Shown here: one piece after another, positions 49,792-61,406 of the stretch
Layout of the letters: every line of letters begins with the position of its first letter
How positions within the stretch are numbered: the first letter of the stretch is position 1
Origin: Sphingomonas aliaeris
GTDB taxonomy: Bacteria > Pseudomonadota > Alphaproteobacteria > Sphingomonadales > Sphingomonadaceae
Direction: 5' to 3'
NCBI RefSeq assembly: GCF_016743815.1
Contig: NZ_CP061035.1
Coordinates: 1,180,501-1,244,500 of the forward strand
Length of the DNA stretch: 64,000 bases
Position numbers and translations under genes: made by a program
The notes under the pieces: model-generated
Told to the model about the DNA's origin: nothing
The model's input: only the letters and a program-made list of their open reading frames with translations
Database searches by the model: none

Positions 49792-50877
49792 ATGAATCGT
49801 TCGCCCTTACAGCCGATCTGGTCCCTCGCCTTGCCGCCGCTCGGCGTTCTGGCGGTGTTCCTGTCGCTGGGGTCGATGGGAGCGATCGGCGTTGCGGCGG
49901 CGGCGTTGATCCTGATCGGATCGGTGCTCGCCGCGGTCCATCATGCCGAGGTCGTCGCACACCGCGTCGGCGAGCCGTTCGGGACGCTGGTCCTGGCGGT
50001 ATCGGTGACGGTGATCGAGGTGTCGCTGATCGTGTCGTTGATGCTTGCGGAAGGCGCGCAGGGCACGACGCTGGCACGGGATACGGTGTTCGCCGCGATC
50101 ATGATCATCCTGAACGGCATCGTCGGCCTGTGCCTGCTGGCGGGCGCGGCGCGACATCACGAACAGCGTTTCGTGCAGCGCGGGGTGAGCGCGACGCTGG
50201 CGGTCCTCGCCGCGATGGCGGTGCTGTCGCTGATCCTGCCGAACTTCACCTGGACGGTGCCGGGGCCGGTCTATTCGAACAGCCAGTTGGTGTTCGTCGC
50301 GATCACGTCATTATTGCTCTACGGCACGTTCGTGCTGGTCCAGACGGTGCGGCACCGCGACTATTTCCTGCCCTCGACCACCGGGGCATTGCCGCGGGAC
50401 GCGCATGCGGACCAGCCATCGGCGAACACCGCATGGGTGGCGTTCGGCCTGTTGCTGGTCGCGCTGGTCGCCGTCGTGCTGTTGGCTAAGGGTCTCGCGC
50501 CGACGCTGGAAGCCGGGGTGCGCGGGGCGGGCTTGCCTCTGACCCTCGTCGGTGTCGCCATCGCGGCCCTGGTGTTGGCGCCCGAGAGCCTTGCGGCTTA
50601 CCGCGCGGCGAAACGTAACCGGCTCCAGACCAGCCTGAACCTCGCGCTCGGATCGGCTCTCGCGACGATCGGGCTGACGATTCCGAGCGTGGCCGCCGTT
50701 TCGCTCATCCTCGATCTGCCGTTGACGTTGGGGATCGATTCGAAGGGGATCACGCTGCTCGCGCTGTCGCTTATGGTGTCGATCCTGTCGCTGGGAACGG
50801 GGCGGACGACGGTGCTGCAAGGCGTGGTGCATCTGGTGATCTTCGCGGCGTATCTGTTCACCACGATCGTGCCGTGA
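49792..50877 (+). CDS. Cation:proton antiporter (ChaA/CaCA family)
   Basis: 361 residues with about ten helices in two inverted repeats of the Ca2+/cation antiporter superfamily. The N-terminus is MNRSPLQPIWSLALPPLGVL. First alpha repeat: GEPFGTLVLAVSVTVIEVSL (acidic Glu in the membrane), second: APESLAAYRAAKRNRLQTSL then NLALGSALATIGLTIPSVAA. The two motifs match the ChaA/CAX-type proton-coupled calcium (or Na+/K+) exchangers. It sits in a spacer between clpX and the lon side, possibly with its own promoter. The ATG at 49792 is used because upstream frame sequence is not membrane-like. Confidence 0.88.
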   Translation: MNRSPLQPIWSLALPPLGVLAVFLSLGSMGAIGVAAAALILIGSVLAAVHHAEVVAHRVGEPFGTLVLAVSVTVIEVSLIVSLMLAEGAQGTTLARDTVFAAIMIILNGIVGLCLLAGAARHHEQRFVQRGVSATLAVLAAMAVLSLILPNFTWTVPGPVYSNSQLVFVAITSLLLYGTFVLVQTVRHRDYFLPSTTGALPRDAHADQPSANTAWVAFGLLLVALVAVVLLAKGLAPTLEAGVRGAGLPLTLVGVAIAALVLAPESLAAYRAAKRNRLQTSLNLALGSALATIGLTIPSVAAVSLILDLPLTLGIDSKGITLLALSLMVSILSLGTGRTTVLQGVVHLVIFAAYLFTTIVP

Positions 50878-50890
50878 GCCCCCGACGCAG

Positions 50891-51241
50891 CTAGTCGGGG
50901 CTGCCTTGTGCCGCCAGCCGCTCCAGCCACGCCTTCGCCTGTTTCGGCTCGCCGACCGCGCTGGCATCCGCACGGCCGCGTGACGCGAGAAAGGCGGGGT
51001 GAAGGGCGAACGGTTCGATCCCCAATTGTCCGCGCATCTTGTCGATCGACCCGGCCAGATCGTCCAGCTCGGTAAGCACGGGGGCGACGCGCGCCGCCAT
51101 CTGCTTGTCCCTGGTATGGCCGAACAAGCCCCAGCGCCCGCGCGCGCAATCCTCCAGCGCAGTGATCAGAAGCGCGCGATATTCCTGTTCCTCGGCCTCG
51201 CGGCGGAGATCGAGTTGTTCGAGCCGGTCTGCCTTCGCCAT
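50891..51241 (-). CDS. Small soluble protein of unknown function
   Basis: 116 residues from ATG 51241. Helical and charged: MAKADRLEQLDLRREAEEQE, YRALLITALEDCARGRWGLF, then TELDDLAGSIDKMRGQLGIE and a Pro/Phe-containing end (FALHPAFLASRGRADASAVG). No signal peptide or membrane segment. It resembles short conserved hypotheticals beside M1 peptidase genes, but I do not recognise a named family. It is 48 bp downstream of the M1 peptidase stop on the same strand, so it may be cotranscribed. Confidence 0.65.
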   Translation of the reverse strand: MAKADRLEQLDLRREAEEQEYRALLITALEDCARGRWGLFGHTRDKQMAARVAPVLTELDDLAGSIDKMRGQLGIEPFALHPAFLASRGRADASAVGEPKQAKAWLERLAAQGSPD

Positions 51242-51289
51242 GTCAGGCAAACCCCGGTGCGCAGCGTTCGACGGGGAATGTGCGGCTGA

Positions 51290-53061
51290 TCATTGGCCAT
51301 CCTTCGGCTTGGTTTTTTGCGCCGCTTGCCACGCCTGCATGCCTTCGATCGCGACGGATCGCCGCAACACGCGCGCCATCGGGTCGATGACGACATGCGC
51401 GTCCGGAGCGATGGACACGCTGTCCCTGCCGCCCGTCATGGCCAGCCGCTGCACGCGGCCGTCGACTTCGATCTCGATCGGCATGGGGAAGGGCAGGGCG
51501 TTCGGCGTCTTCCATGAGAGCGTCAGCGTTCCCCGCTGCGTGTCTCGATCAGCTCCGGCAGCGCCGCCTGACGCAGATAGACGTCGAAGAACCAGCGATA
51601 GTCCTTGCCGGTCACTTTCGCGACGTACCGCTCATATTCGCGCGAATTGGTGAAGCGGGGTGTGAAGTTGCCGGGTCGCGGATCGGTCCGGCCATAGACC
51701 GCCAGCCGCGTGACGTCGAAAAAGTCCTTGTCGCCGATCAGGTTGCGCAACGTGTGCAGCAGCCACGATCCCTTGACGTAGATATCGCCACCCGGCCCGC
51801 CGCGATCGGTGGTATAGACGTCTTCCTCGGTCCGCGGCTTGCCGGAGACGAGCGGGGCGAGGTTCAGCACCGTTTCGCGCGATTTCTGGAGCATCGCGAG
51901 ATAGCGCGCATCGCCCTCGCGCCATTTGCCGTAGGCCGGCTGCATGTAGGACGCATATCCTTCGTGCAGCCACATATCGTCCCAGTCGGCGACGGTCATC
52001 TGGTTGGCGAACCATTCATGCGCGAATTCGTGCTGGAACAGCCAGTCGAACCCCTCCGCCGCCTTGGCATAGTCGTTGCCGTAGGCGTTGATCGTCTGGT
52101 GTTCCATGCCCTTGTGCGGGGTTTCGACGACGCCGACCTTCTCGTCGCCGAACGGATAGGGGCCCACCGCGCTTTCGAAGAAATCGAGCGTCGGGGCGAA
52201 TTCCGCGAACAGCGCCTCGGCCTGTTTTCGTTCGCCCGGCAGATACCAGTAGAACATCGGGATCGTGTTGCCGAAACGGCTTTTGTAGCCGCCCTCGATC
52301 ACCTCATACGGCCCGACATTAAGGGCGGGCGCATAGGCGTTCGGATTCTTGACGCGCCAGTTCCACGTCGTGCGCCCATCGGGCAAGGTCGACATGCCCA
52401 GGAACACGCCGTTCGATGGCGCCTTCAGGCCCTTCGGCACGGTGATGTGCAGGTCCATCACCCCCGGCTCTGCGGTCGGCGTGTCCATGCACGGCCAGAA
52501 CAGGTCGCATCCCTCGCCCTGCACCGCGGTCGCGACCCAGGGGGACCCGTCCGGCGTATGCGACCAGACGAAGCCGCCGTCCCACGGCGCACGCACGGCG
52601 ACATGCGGGCGCCCGCCATAGCTGATCCGCGCGGTGACTTTCCCGCCGGCGGCGACGCGACGGGGCAGCTTGATCGTCAGCACGCCGTCCGGGTTGCTCC
52701 ACGCCTTGAACGGCAGGGCGACACCATCGATATCGATACCGTCGACGGGCAGGTTGCGGTCCAGATCGACGATCAGGCGCGACAGCGGCGCGCGGGCGGT
52801 GAAATTCAGCGTGCCGACCGCCCCGATCGTCTCCGTCTCGGGCATGATTTCGATCGCGAGATCGACGCTGTCCAGCTGTTGCCGCATCTGTTCCGGATTG
52901 ACCGGGCCGCCGGACTTCTGCGTCTGCGGTGTGATGTCGGGCTTGCCGCGCTCGGCCGATCCCGGGGCGGCGGGAAGCGTCGTCACCAGCGTCGCGGCGG
53001 ACACCGCCAGCATCGCACGGCGAATGCGAAGCGAGATTGATGGATCGGCAACCATCACCAT
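51290..53061 (-). CDS. Exported M1-family metallopeptidase (frameshift at 51531-51534)
   Basis: Gluzincin aminopeptidase, 590 residues after correction. Putative signal region RIRRAMLAVSAATLVTTLPA. The N-terminal beta domain is followed by GVVETPHKGMEHQTINAYG (variant of the GAMEN substrate motif) and the zinc site QHEFAHEWFANQMTVADW with Glu in MWLHEGYASYMQ, HExxH-x18-E. The first frame stops right after LPELIETRSGER; a run of four C (plus strand, 51531-51534) needs a fifth, giving SGGTLTLSWKTPNALPFPMP and a C-terminal domain ending KTKPKDGQ. I chose Met at 53061; the start is uncertain because the open frame continues into the lon start region. Confidence 0.85.
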
Positions 53062-53103
53062 ATAAGATACGTAAAGCGCCCCGTTGGGCGCACCGGAGTA
53101 TGC

Positions 53104-55530
<2,427 letters not shown>

Positions 55531-55537
55531 TAAACAC

Positions 55538-55568
55538 TGCGGCGCGTCGACCACGGCGCGCCGCATTT
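55538..55568 (+). terminator. Terminator-like hairpin after lon
   Basis: GCGGCGCG and CGCGCCGC form an 8 bp stem followed by ATTTGT. Confidence 0.65.
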
Positions 55569-55603
55569 GTGCGATCAAGCGTACGGGGCCCCGTCATTTT
55601 GTT

Positions 55604-55632
55604 TTGACAGCCCCGTTACGAACGGCCTTATT
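55604..55632 (+). promoter_or_regulatory. hupB promoter
   Basis: Perfect -35 TTGACA at 55604-55609, 17 nt to CTTATT at 55627-55632, about 60 nt before the hupB ATG. Confidence 0.65.
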
Positions 55633-55690
55633 GCGCCACCGGCTTCGGGCCGGGAATCATTCTCAGTATCGTTAGCGGGGGCATTTTGGC

Positions 55691-55963
55691 ATGAACAAGC
55701 AGGAATTGATCGGATCGGTGGCCGATACGTCGGGCCTGAGCAAGGGCGACGCAAGCAAGGCCGTCGAGGCGGTCTTCGATGCGATCTCTGCCTCGCTCAA
55801 GAAGGGCGACGAAGTGCGCCTCGTCGGTTTCGGTACGTTTTCCGTCAGCAAGCGCAAGGCGTCGACCGGGCGCAACCCGCGCACCGGCGAGCCGATGACG
55901 ATCAAGGCATCGACCCAGCCGAAGTTCAAGGCTGGCAAGGGCCTGAAGGACGCGGTGAACTGA
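55691..55963 (+). CDS. hupB: DNA-binding protein HU
   Basis: Nucleoid protein of 90 residues, the normal HU length. It starts MNKQELIGSVADTSGLSKGD, has the dimer core EVRLVGFGTFSVSKRKASTG and the DNA-intercalating arm RNPRTGEPMTIKASTQPKFK with the conserved Pro. The ATG at 55691 is fixed by the family. It follows lon, the common gamma/alphaproteobacterial order, and has its own promoter in the spacer. Confidence 0.97.
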   Translation: MNKQELIGSVADTSGLSKGDASKAVEAVFDAISASLKKGDEVRLVGFGTFSVSKRKASTGRNPRTGEPMTIKASTQPKFKAGKGLKDAVN

Positions 55964-56023
55964 TCGATCGGACGTGCATGCGGGGCTGGACAAATCCGCC
56001 GCGCAGGCACTAAGGCGTTTTCA

Positions 56024-56050
56024 TCAGGGCGGCGGCAACGTCGCCCTGTT
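56024..56050 (+). terminator. Hairpin after hupB
   Basis: CAGGGCG pairs with CGCCCTG, then TT. A second imperfect GGGCC/GGCCC inverted repeat follows at about 56051-56098, before tRNA-Val. Confidence 0.5.
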
Positions 56051-56101
56051 CCGTTCCGGGCCTCGTATCGAATGATGCGCGGCCCGAACGGTGCAACGGA
56101 T

Positions 56102-56176
56102 GGGCGCGTAGCTCAGCGGTAGAGCACACCCTTCACACGGGTGGGGTCACAGGTTCAATCCCTGTCGCGCCCACCA
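56102..56176 (+). tRNA. tRNA-Val (anticodon CAC)
   Basis: Acceptor GGGCGCG/CGCGCCC with encoded ACCA, D arm GCTCAGCGGTAGAGC, anticodon stem CACCC/GGGTG with loop TTCACAC (anticodon CAC, reads GUG) and T arm ACAGGTTCAATCCCTGT. 75 nt. A strong terminator follows directly. Confidence 0.96.
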
Positions 56177-56182
56177 TCCGAC

Positions 56183-56217
56183 AAAGCCCGCCGGTCGTTC
56201 GCGACCGGCGGGCTTTT
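56183..56217 (+). terminator. Rho-independent terminator after tRNA-Val
   Basis: AAGCCCGCCGGTC and GACCGGCGGGCTT form a perfect 13 bp stem around GTTCGC, followed by TTTT. Confidence 0.95.
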
Positions 56218-56296
56218 GCGTTTTCGCTGTCGTGTTTGTCGCACGATCAAGGCGGCATCTGCCTTCTTTCCAAACCATCCAACTTTCAGCCCCCCG

Positions 56297-56373
56297 CCGT
56301 TCGTTTCGAGCGCAGTCGAGAAACCGTCCAATGGGATGCCGGATGGTTTCTCGACTGCGCTCGAAACGAACGG
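56297..56373. repeat. Perfect 29 bp inverted repeat
   Basis: Arms 56297-56325 and 56345-56373 are exact reverse complements (core TTTCGAGCGCAGTCGAGAAA / TTTCTCGACTGCGCTCGAAA), with a 19 nt loop. This TTTCGACTGCGCTCGAAA type repeat is common between sphingomonad genes. It occupies part of the 486 bp gene-free stretch 56177-56662, which also holds the terminator and the Pho-box-like array. Confidence 0.9.
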
Positions 56374-56470
56374 GAGGGGGCGGTTACGGAACAGATCCGA
56401 AGATTATCGACAGGCCGCATGCCAGAAACCGCCTGCCAACCGTCCGAGTCCGGCACCTTACCCGCCGAAC

Positions 56471-56529
56471 CGTCACACCCCCGTAACAACCGTAACAATT
56501 CCGTCATGCCGACGTCATCTCTCCGTCTT
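56471..56529 (+). promoter_or_regulatory. Pho-box-like array upstream of the ElpS-like gene
   Basis: CGTCAC (56471), CGTAAC (56482), CGTAAC (56491), CGTCAT (56502), CGTCAT (56513) and CGTCTT (56524). Spacings are 11, 9, 11, 11 and 11 nt, the helical period of PhoB half-sites (consensus CTGTCAT every 11 bp). A CCTAGT -10-like element lies about 35 bp downstream. It is 140 bp before the lipoprotein ATG. Confidence 0.5.
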
Positions 56530-56662
56530 CGAAACCGCGTCCTGCCGTCACACCGCGCCCCTAGTCGCGTCCTGCAGCCGGCAGGGGGATGATCCGAGTC
56601 GTGTTGCCGGGCAGCGTGCCCGCCAGGTGCAACCCGGCGAAACAGCCGGATCGGAGAAATTC

Positions 56663-58294
56663 ATGTCTAGCTTCAAGCGGTTCGGCCTCGTCCTGATGAG
56701 CAGCAGTGCGGCCCTCGCGCTCAACGGTTGCAGCGGCGCCAGCGACGTCGCCTCGCCGGGTGCCGGTTCGGTCGTAATCAACGTGCCGACCACGCCGACC
56801 ACGCCGCCGACGACCCCGACGACGCCGACCGCGATCACAGCCGCGCAGTTCGCTGCGGCCACCACCGTGAACGATATCACGATCACTGCCGAGGAACAGC
56901 TTGCGCTGGTCAATGCGGGCACGAACAACAACGTCAATGGCACGAACATGCTGAACGGCGTGTACCCGACCGTCGCGACCTCGCTGACCCCGGCGATGGA
57001 CCCGTCGACGATCAACGCTTTCTTCACCAGCACCAACTTCGTCGGTGCGCTGAACGGCCCGACCGATACGGCGTTCCAGGGCTGGACCTGCAATTCGACC
57101 ACGGCCGACTTCGGCGGGTCGGGTGCGCGATGCACCTCGGTTCCGGCGATCGGTTCGGGCGGTGCGACGGCGGTGTGCCCGACCGGCACGATCGACGACG
57201 GCGTCCTGATGAACGGGACTGCCAGCACCGGATTCAAAGCCTGTCGTCTGCCGACGGTCATTACCGGCACGCTGAACCTGCCGAAGATTGCCGGTGTGTT
57301 CTATCGTCTGCGCGGCCAGACCGAAGTGGGCACGGATGTCGGGACGACCGGCGCGGACTCGGGCGCAGTGCTGAATATCGAACCTGGCGTCGTCATCGCT
57401 GCGGATTCCACCGAACCGACCAGCGATCTGCTGCTCGTCAACCGCGGCGCAAAGATCAACGCGGTCGGCACCGTCGCCAACCCGATCATCTTCACTGCGC
57501 AAGCGAATTTGATCACAAACGGGGTTAGCGACGCAGTGCAGGGGCAGTGGGGCGGGGTGATCCTGCTCGGCCGTGCGCCGGTCGGCGTCTGCGCAGCCGG
57601 CACCGGGCCGAACAATGCCGCCGGAACCAGCACCACCTGCCAGCAGGCGATCGAGGGCGTCACCGGACGCTTTTATGGCGGTCCGACCGCCGCGGACAGC
57701 AGCGGCAATTTCCAGTACGTCCAGATCCGCTTCAGCGGCATAGCGATCAGCGACGGTAACGAATTGCAGGGCCTGACGCTTGGCGGCACCGGTTCGGGTA
57801 CGGTCATCGATCACGTGCAGAGCCACAATTCGTCCGATGACGGCGTCGAGATTTTTGGCGGCACCACCAACATGAAATATATGGTGATGACCGGCGCGGA
57901 CGATGACGGGTTCGATATCGACAACGGTTATCGCGGTTTCATCCAGTTCATGATCACCGCGCAGAAGAGCACCGGTGCGACTGCGGATTCCTTCTCGACC
58001 GAGATCGACTCGAACAATGCCGAAGATCTCTTCCCGCGCACGTTCGGCCGGTACGCGAACTTCACCTTCATCCAGACGGCGCTCGCACCCGCTGCCATCC
58101 GCCTTCGCGGCGGTGCGGACATGACCTTCGTCAACGGGATCGTGAAGACCCCGGCGACCGTCGGTTGCGTCAACATCATCGCTGGCCAGCAGACTGCCGG
58201 CGGCCGCACCACGGTTCGTCCCGCGGACGCCGCGCTGCAGGACGTCGGTCCGCCGGTGTTCAACTCGGTCTACTTCAGCTGCCAGGGCCGCTGA
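56663..58294 (+). CDS. ElpS-like extracellular lipoprotein
   Basis: 543 residues. Lipoprotein signal MSSFKRFGLVLMSSSAALAL with lipobox ALNGC. A Thr/Pro linker (VPTTPTTPPTTPTTPT) is followed by a long beta-helix-like domain whose repeated pattern reads GAKINAVGTVANPIIFTAQA, GQWGGVILLGRAPVGVCAAG, LTLGGTGSGTVIDHVQSHNS and DDGVEIFGGTTNMKYMVMTG. These segments match a family of surface proteins found beside TonB receptors; in Caulobacter, ElpS is an extracellular lipoprotein made on phosphate starvation and exported by the type II system encoded next to it (from memory). The same gene order here (lipoprotein, receptor, gspC, gspD) supports that call. Ligand unknown. Confidence 0.75.
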   Translation: MSSFKRFGLVLMSSSAALALNGCSGASDVASPGAGSVVINVPTTPTTPPTTPTTPTAITAAQFAAATTVNDITITAEEQLALVNAGTNNNVNGTNMLNGVYPTVATSLTPAMDPSTINAFFTSTNFVGALNGPTDTAFQGWTCNSTTADFGGSGARCTSVPAIGSGGATAVCPTGTIDDGVLMNGTASTGFKACRLPTVITGTLNLPKIAGVFYRLRGQTEVGTDVGTTGADSGAVLNIEPGVVIAADSTEPTSDLLLVNRGAKINAVGTVANPIIFTAQANLITNGVSDAVQGQWGGVILLGRAPVGVCAAGTGPNNAAGTSTTCQQAIEGVTGRFYGGPTAADSSGNFQYVQIRFSGIAISDGNELQGLTLGGTGSGTVIDHVQSHNSSDDGVEIFGGTTNMKYMVMTGADDDGFDIDNGYRGFIQFMITAQKSTGATADSFSTEIDSNNAEDLFPRTFGRYANFTFIQTALAPAAIRLRGGADMTFVNGIVKTPATVGCVNIIAGQQTAGGRTTVRPADAALQDVGPPVFNSVYFSCQGR

Positions 58295-58322
58295 GGCGGT
58301 CCGCCGCTTCAATGCGCACGAT

Positions 58323-58356
58323 GCCGGGGTGGCCGCTTTCGCGCCGCCCCGGCTTT
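58323..58356 (+). terminator. Hairpin between the lipoprotein and receptor genes
   Basis: GCCGGGGTGGC and GCCGCCCCGGC pair around a CGCTTTCGC loop, followed by TTT. It may partly terminate or attenuate, making lipoprotein mRNA more abundant than receptor mRNA. Confidence 0.55.
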
Positions 58357-58388
58357 CGCCTATGACAATCGACTCAGGGATCCAGGCC

Positions 58389-61172
58389 ATGCAGAGCCGC
58401 CGCGCGTTCGGAACGCTTCTTCTCCTTACCACCACGCTGACCGCGCCCGCCGCGCTTGCGCAAGGCACGCCTGCGCCCGCCCCTTCGGCCCCGCCGCCGT
58501 CCGCCGCTCAGACCGCGCCCGCTGACACGCCGGCCGCGACCACCGATCAGGCGGGCGATCCGCAGCAGCAGGTCGAGATTTCGGCGCCGGGCGTAAGCGC
58601 CGATGCGGGCGACGAGATCGTCGTCGTCGGCCGCAATATCCCGAACGTCGTGAAGGCGACCCCGCAGGTCGTGTCGATCCTGTCCGGCGCGGACATCGCG
58701 CGGACCGGCGAGGGCGATATCGCGGGTGCCCTGTCGCGCGTCACCGGCCTCAGCGTCGTGGGCAACGGCTTCGTCTATGTCCGCGGCCTGGGCGACCGCT
58801 ATTCGTCGTCGATGCTCAACGGGTCGCCCTTGCCGAGCCCGGAGCCGCTTCGCCGTTCGGTGCCGCTCGACATCTTCCCGACCAGCATCGTCGGGTCGGC
58901 GCTGGTGCAGAAGACCTATTCGGTGAACTATCCCGGCGAATTCGGCGGCGGTATCATCAACCTGACGACCAAGGCGATCCCGACCAAGAACTTCCTGACC
59001 GCCGGCGCCTCGATCTCGGGCGACACGGTGACGACCGGCGGGCTCGGCTACACCTATCGCGGCAGCAAGAGCGACTGGAGCGGGTATGACAGCGGCGCGC
59101 GCAAGGTGCCCGATTTCATCAGCAACGCGCCCAAGGGTTCGGGCATAATCGGCAGCAACGACGTCGCGCAGCTGACGAACGCGAAGACGACCCTGCTTCA
59201 GCGCAACGACAATCTGCCGGTCAACTGGTCGGGTGAAGTCAGCGGTGGCGCGGTGTTCGATCTGGGCGGCGACCGGCTCGGCCTGATCGCGTCGGTCAGC
59301 GGCAGCAACACGTTCCGCACGCGCGAGACGATGCAGCAGGACAGCGTTTCCCCCGACGGTACGCTGCGTAACGATTATCGCACGTTGCTGACCGACAATC
59401 GCGTCGTCGCGAATGCCCTGCTCGGCATGGGCTATGAATTTGGGCCCAATACGATCCGTGCGACGGGCGTCTACATCCACGACACGCTGAAGCAGGGCCG
59501 CGGCTCGGCGGCGATCCTGTACAACAATGCCAGCGGCCTGCGTTTCCAGCAGAACACCAACTGGTTCGAACGCCAGTTGGTGGAAGGGCAGTTGGTCGGC
59601 GAGTTCAAGCTGACCGACGACCTGCATCTCGACGTGCGCGGCGCGTATGCCAATTCCAAGCGCAATGCGCCGTATGAACGGCAGTTCGACTATCTCTGCG
59701 CGCCTGCCACGACAACCGGCCTGCCGATCACGATCACCGATCCCGGCCCGGATGTCGGCGGCTTCCAGTGCAACGGCGCGTATCAGGTGACGCAGCGCTT
59801 CTCGCCCTTCGCCTCGATCATCTTCAGCCGGCTGAACGAGAATCTGTACAGCGGTCAGGCGGATATGACCTACAAGCTGGATCTGGGCCGTCCGGTTACG
59901 CTGTCGGCGGGCTATTATCATTCGGATACGGAGCGTTATTCGGAGCGTCTGCAATTCAACTACCAGACCGCGAACGGTGGCGGCACGGCACCCGGCTTCC
60001 CGTACAATCTGCTGCGGCCGGATTATCTGCTGTCGATCGACTCGATCCTCGCCAACCAGATCCAGTTGCAGTTCAGCACCCCGCTCGGCGCCTATGCGTA
60101 TGACGCGCGGCTGCGGATCCATGCCGGCTATGGCCAGGCGGAGGCGGAATTGCTCGACGGCGTTCGCGCGACGATCGGCGTGCGATACGAAACGGCGGAC
60201 GAGCGTGTCACGCCCGTGGCTTCGGCGACCACCCGGTTGAAGAACGACTATTTCCTGCCCGCGCTGACCGCGACGTGGAATTTCGCCCGCGACATGCAGT
60301 TGCGCGCCAGCGGGTCGAAGACGATCTCGCGCCCGCAGTTCCGCGAACTCGCGCCGCAGCAGTTCCGCGACCCCGAATCGGATCGCCTGTTCTTCGGCAA
60401 CCCGCTGCTGAGCGATTCGGAATTGTATAACTTCGAGGCGCGTTACGAATGGTTCTTCGCTCGCGACCAGCGCTTCACGCTCGGCGGCTTCTACAAGAAC
60501 ATCAAGAATCCGGTCGAACAGGTCGGCTTCTACACCGGCGCGGACGATCGCCTGCAGACGGGCTTCACAAACCTGCCAAAGGCCAAGCTGTACGGCGGCG
60601 AAGTTGAATTGCAGAAATACTTCCCGCTCGATTTCCTGTCCGGCGACTTCTTCGCGTCGCGCCGCGCGCTGGTGATCGCGAACTATACCTACTCGAAATC
60701 GTCGATCTCCGCCGGCAGTGAGTGCGCTCCGAACGTGCTCGGCCAGACGCTGGGCGGCTGCCAGCCCGGCTTCGGCCCGGCCGGGCTGCAATTCCGCGAC
60801 GGCGCACCATTGACCGGTCAGTCGGATCACCTCGTCAACGTCCAGCTTGGGATCGAGGACAAGGCATCGCTGTCGCAGGTCACCTTGCTGTTCAACTATG
60901 CCAGCAACCGCGTCACCAATCGCGGGCCGTCGAACCTGAGCGGCGTGGGCTTCCAGCCGGACGTGATCGAAAAGCCCGGTATACGGCTCGATCTCGTCGC
61001 GCGGCAGGGGTTCAAGGTCGTCGGCGGCGAGTGGGAATTGAAGCTGGAGGCGCGTAACCTGACCGGCACGCGCTATCAGGAAGGGCAGACGTTCGCCGGC
61101 GGAAACGAGGTGTTCACGAACCGCTATGCGGTCGGCCGGACGTTCTCGGTCGGGGTGAGCACCACGTTCTGA
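58389..61172 (+). CDS. TonB-dependent outer-membrane receptor
   Basis: 927 residues from the ATG at 58389 (an in-frame ATG nine codons upstream is possible; a GGGA Shine-Dalgarno favours 58389). The signal peptide ends AALAQG, then an Ala/Pro/Thr-rich linker. The plug domain begins DEIVVVGRNIPNVVKATPQV, with the TonB-box region ahead of it, and has YVRGLGDRYSSSMLNGSPLP and GGGIINLTTKAIPTKNFL. The barrel ends in the outer-membrane signature with final Phe, AVGRTFSVGVSTTF. It is downstream of the ElpS-like lipoprotein and upstream of gspC, so transport of a substrate handled by the lipoprotein is likely; the substrate is not readable from sequence. Confidence 0.92.
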   Translation: MQSRRAFGTLLLLTTTLTAPAALAQGTPAPAPSAPPPSAAQTAPADTPAATTDQAGDPQQQVEISAPGVSADAGDEIVVVGRNIPNVVKATPQVVSILSGADIARTGEGDIAGALSRVTGLSVVGNGFVYVRGLGDRYSSSMLNGSPLPSPEPLRRSVPLDIFPTSIVGSALVQKTYSVNYPGEFGGGIINLTTKAIPTKNFLTAGASISGDTVTTGGLGYTYRGSKSDWSGYDSGARKVPDFISNAPKGSGIIGSNDVAQLTNAKTTLLQRNDNLPVNWSGEVSGGAVFDLGGDRLGLIASVSGSNTFRTRETMQQDSVSPDGTLRNDYRTLLTDNRVVANALLGMGYEFGPNTIRATGVYIHDTLKQGRGSAAILYNNASGLRFQQNTNWFERQLVEGQLVGEFKLTDDLHLDVRGAYANSKRNAPYERQFDYLCAPATTTGLPITITDPGPDVGGFQCNGAYQVTQRFSPFASIIFSRLNENLYSGQADMTYKLDLGRPVTLSAGYYHSDTERYSERLQFNYQTANGGGTAPGFPYNLLRPDYLLSIDSILANQIQLQFSTPLGAYAYDARLRIHAGYGQAEAELLDGVRATIGVRYETADERVTPVASATTRLKNDYFLPALTATWNFARDMQLRASGSKTISRPQFRELAPQQFRDPESDRLFFGNPLLSDSELYNFEARYEWFFARDQRFTLGGFYKNIKNPVEQVGFYTGADDRLQTGFTNLPKAKLYGGEVELQKYFPLDFLSGDFFASRRALVIANYTYSKSSISAGSECAPNVLGQTLGGCQPGFGPAGLQFRDGAPLTGQSDHLVNVQLGIEDKASLSQVTLLFNYASNRVTNRGPSNLSGVGFQPDVIEKPGIRLDLVARQGFKVVGGEWELKLEARNLTGTRYQEGQTFAGGNEVFTNRYAVGRTFSVGVSTTF

Positions 61173-61179
61173 CGCGGGG

Positions 61180-61211
61180 CAGGGGGTGAGGCTCAACGGC
61201 TCACCCCCAGG
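61180..61211 (+). terminator. Hairpin after the receptor gene
   Basis: GGGGGTGAG and CTCACCCCC form a 9 bp stem around GCTCAACGG, without a T-run. It may separate the receptor from the gsp transcript. The spacer 61173-61406 holds no other gene. Confidence 0.55.
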
Positions 61212-61406
61212 TCGCGTACATTGCAAACATCCGGCCTATGCGGTGATCGTTTGGCCGGGTAGCCGGGACGTGCGCATGCGTTTTATACCGTCCTGCGGTA
61301 CAGGACCGGAGCCAATAGCGCGTCCGACTGTCACAATCAGTTCACAACATCGACATCCGACTGTAACACGGGCGCCCTAGCAGAGTGGAATCCCAGGGGA
61401 TTATCG

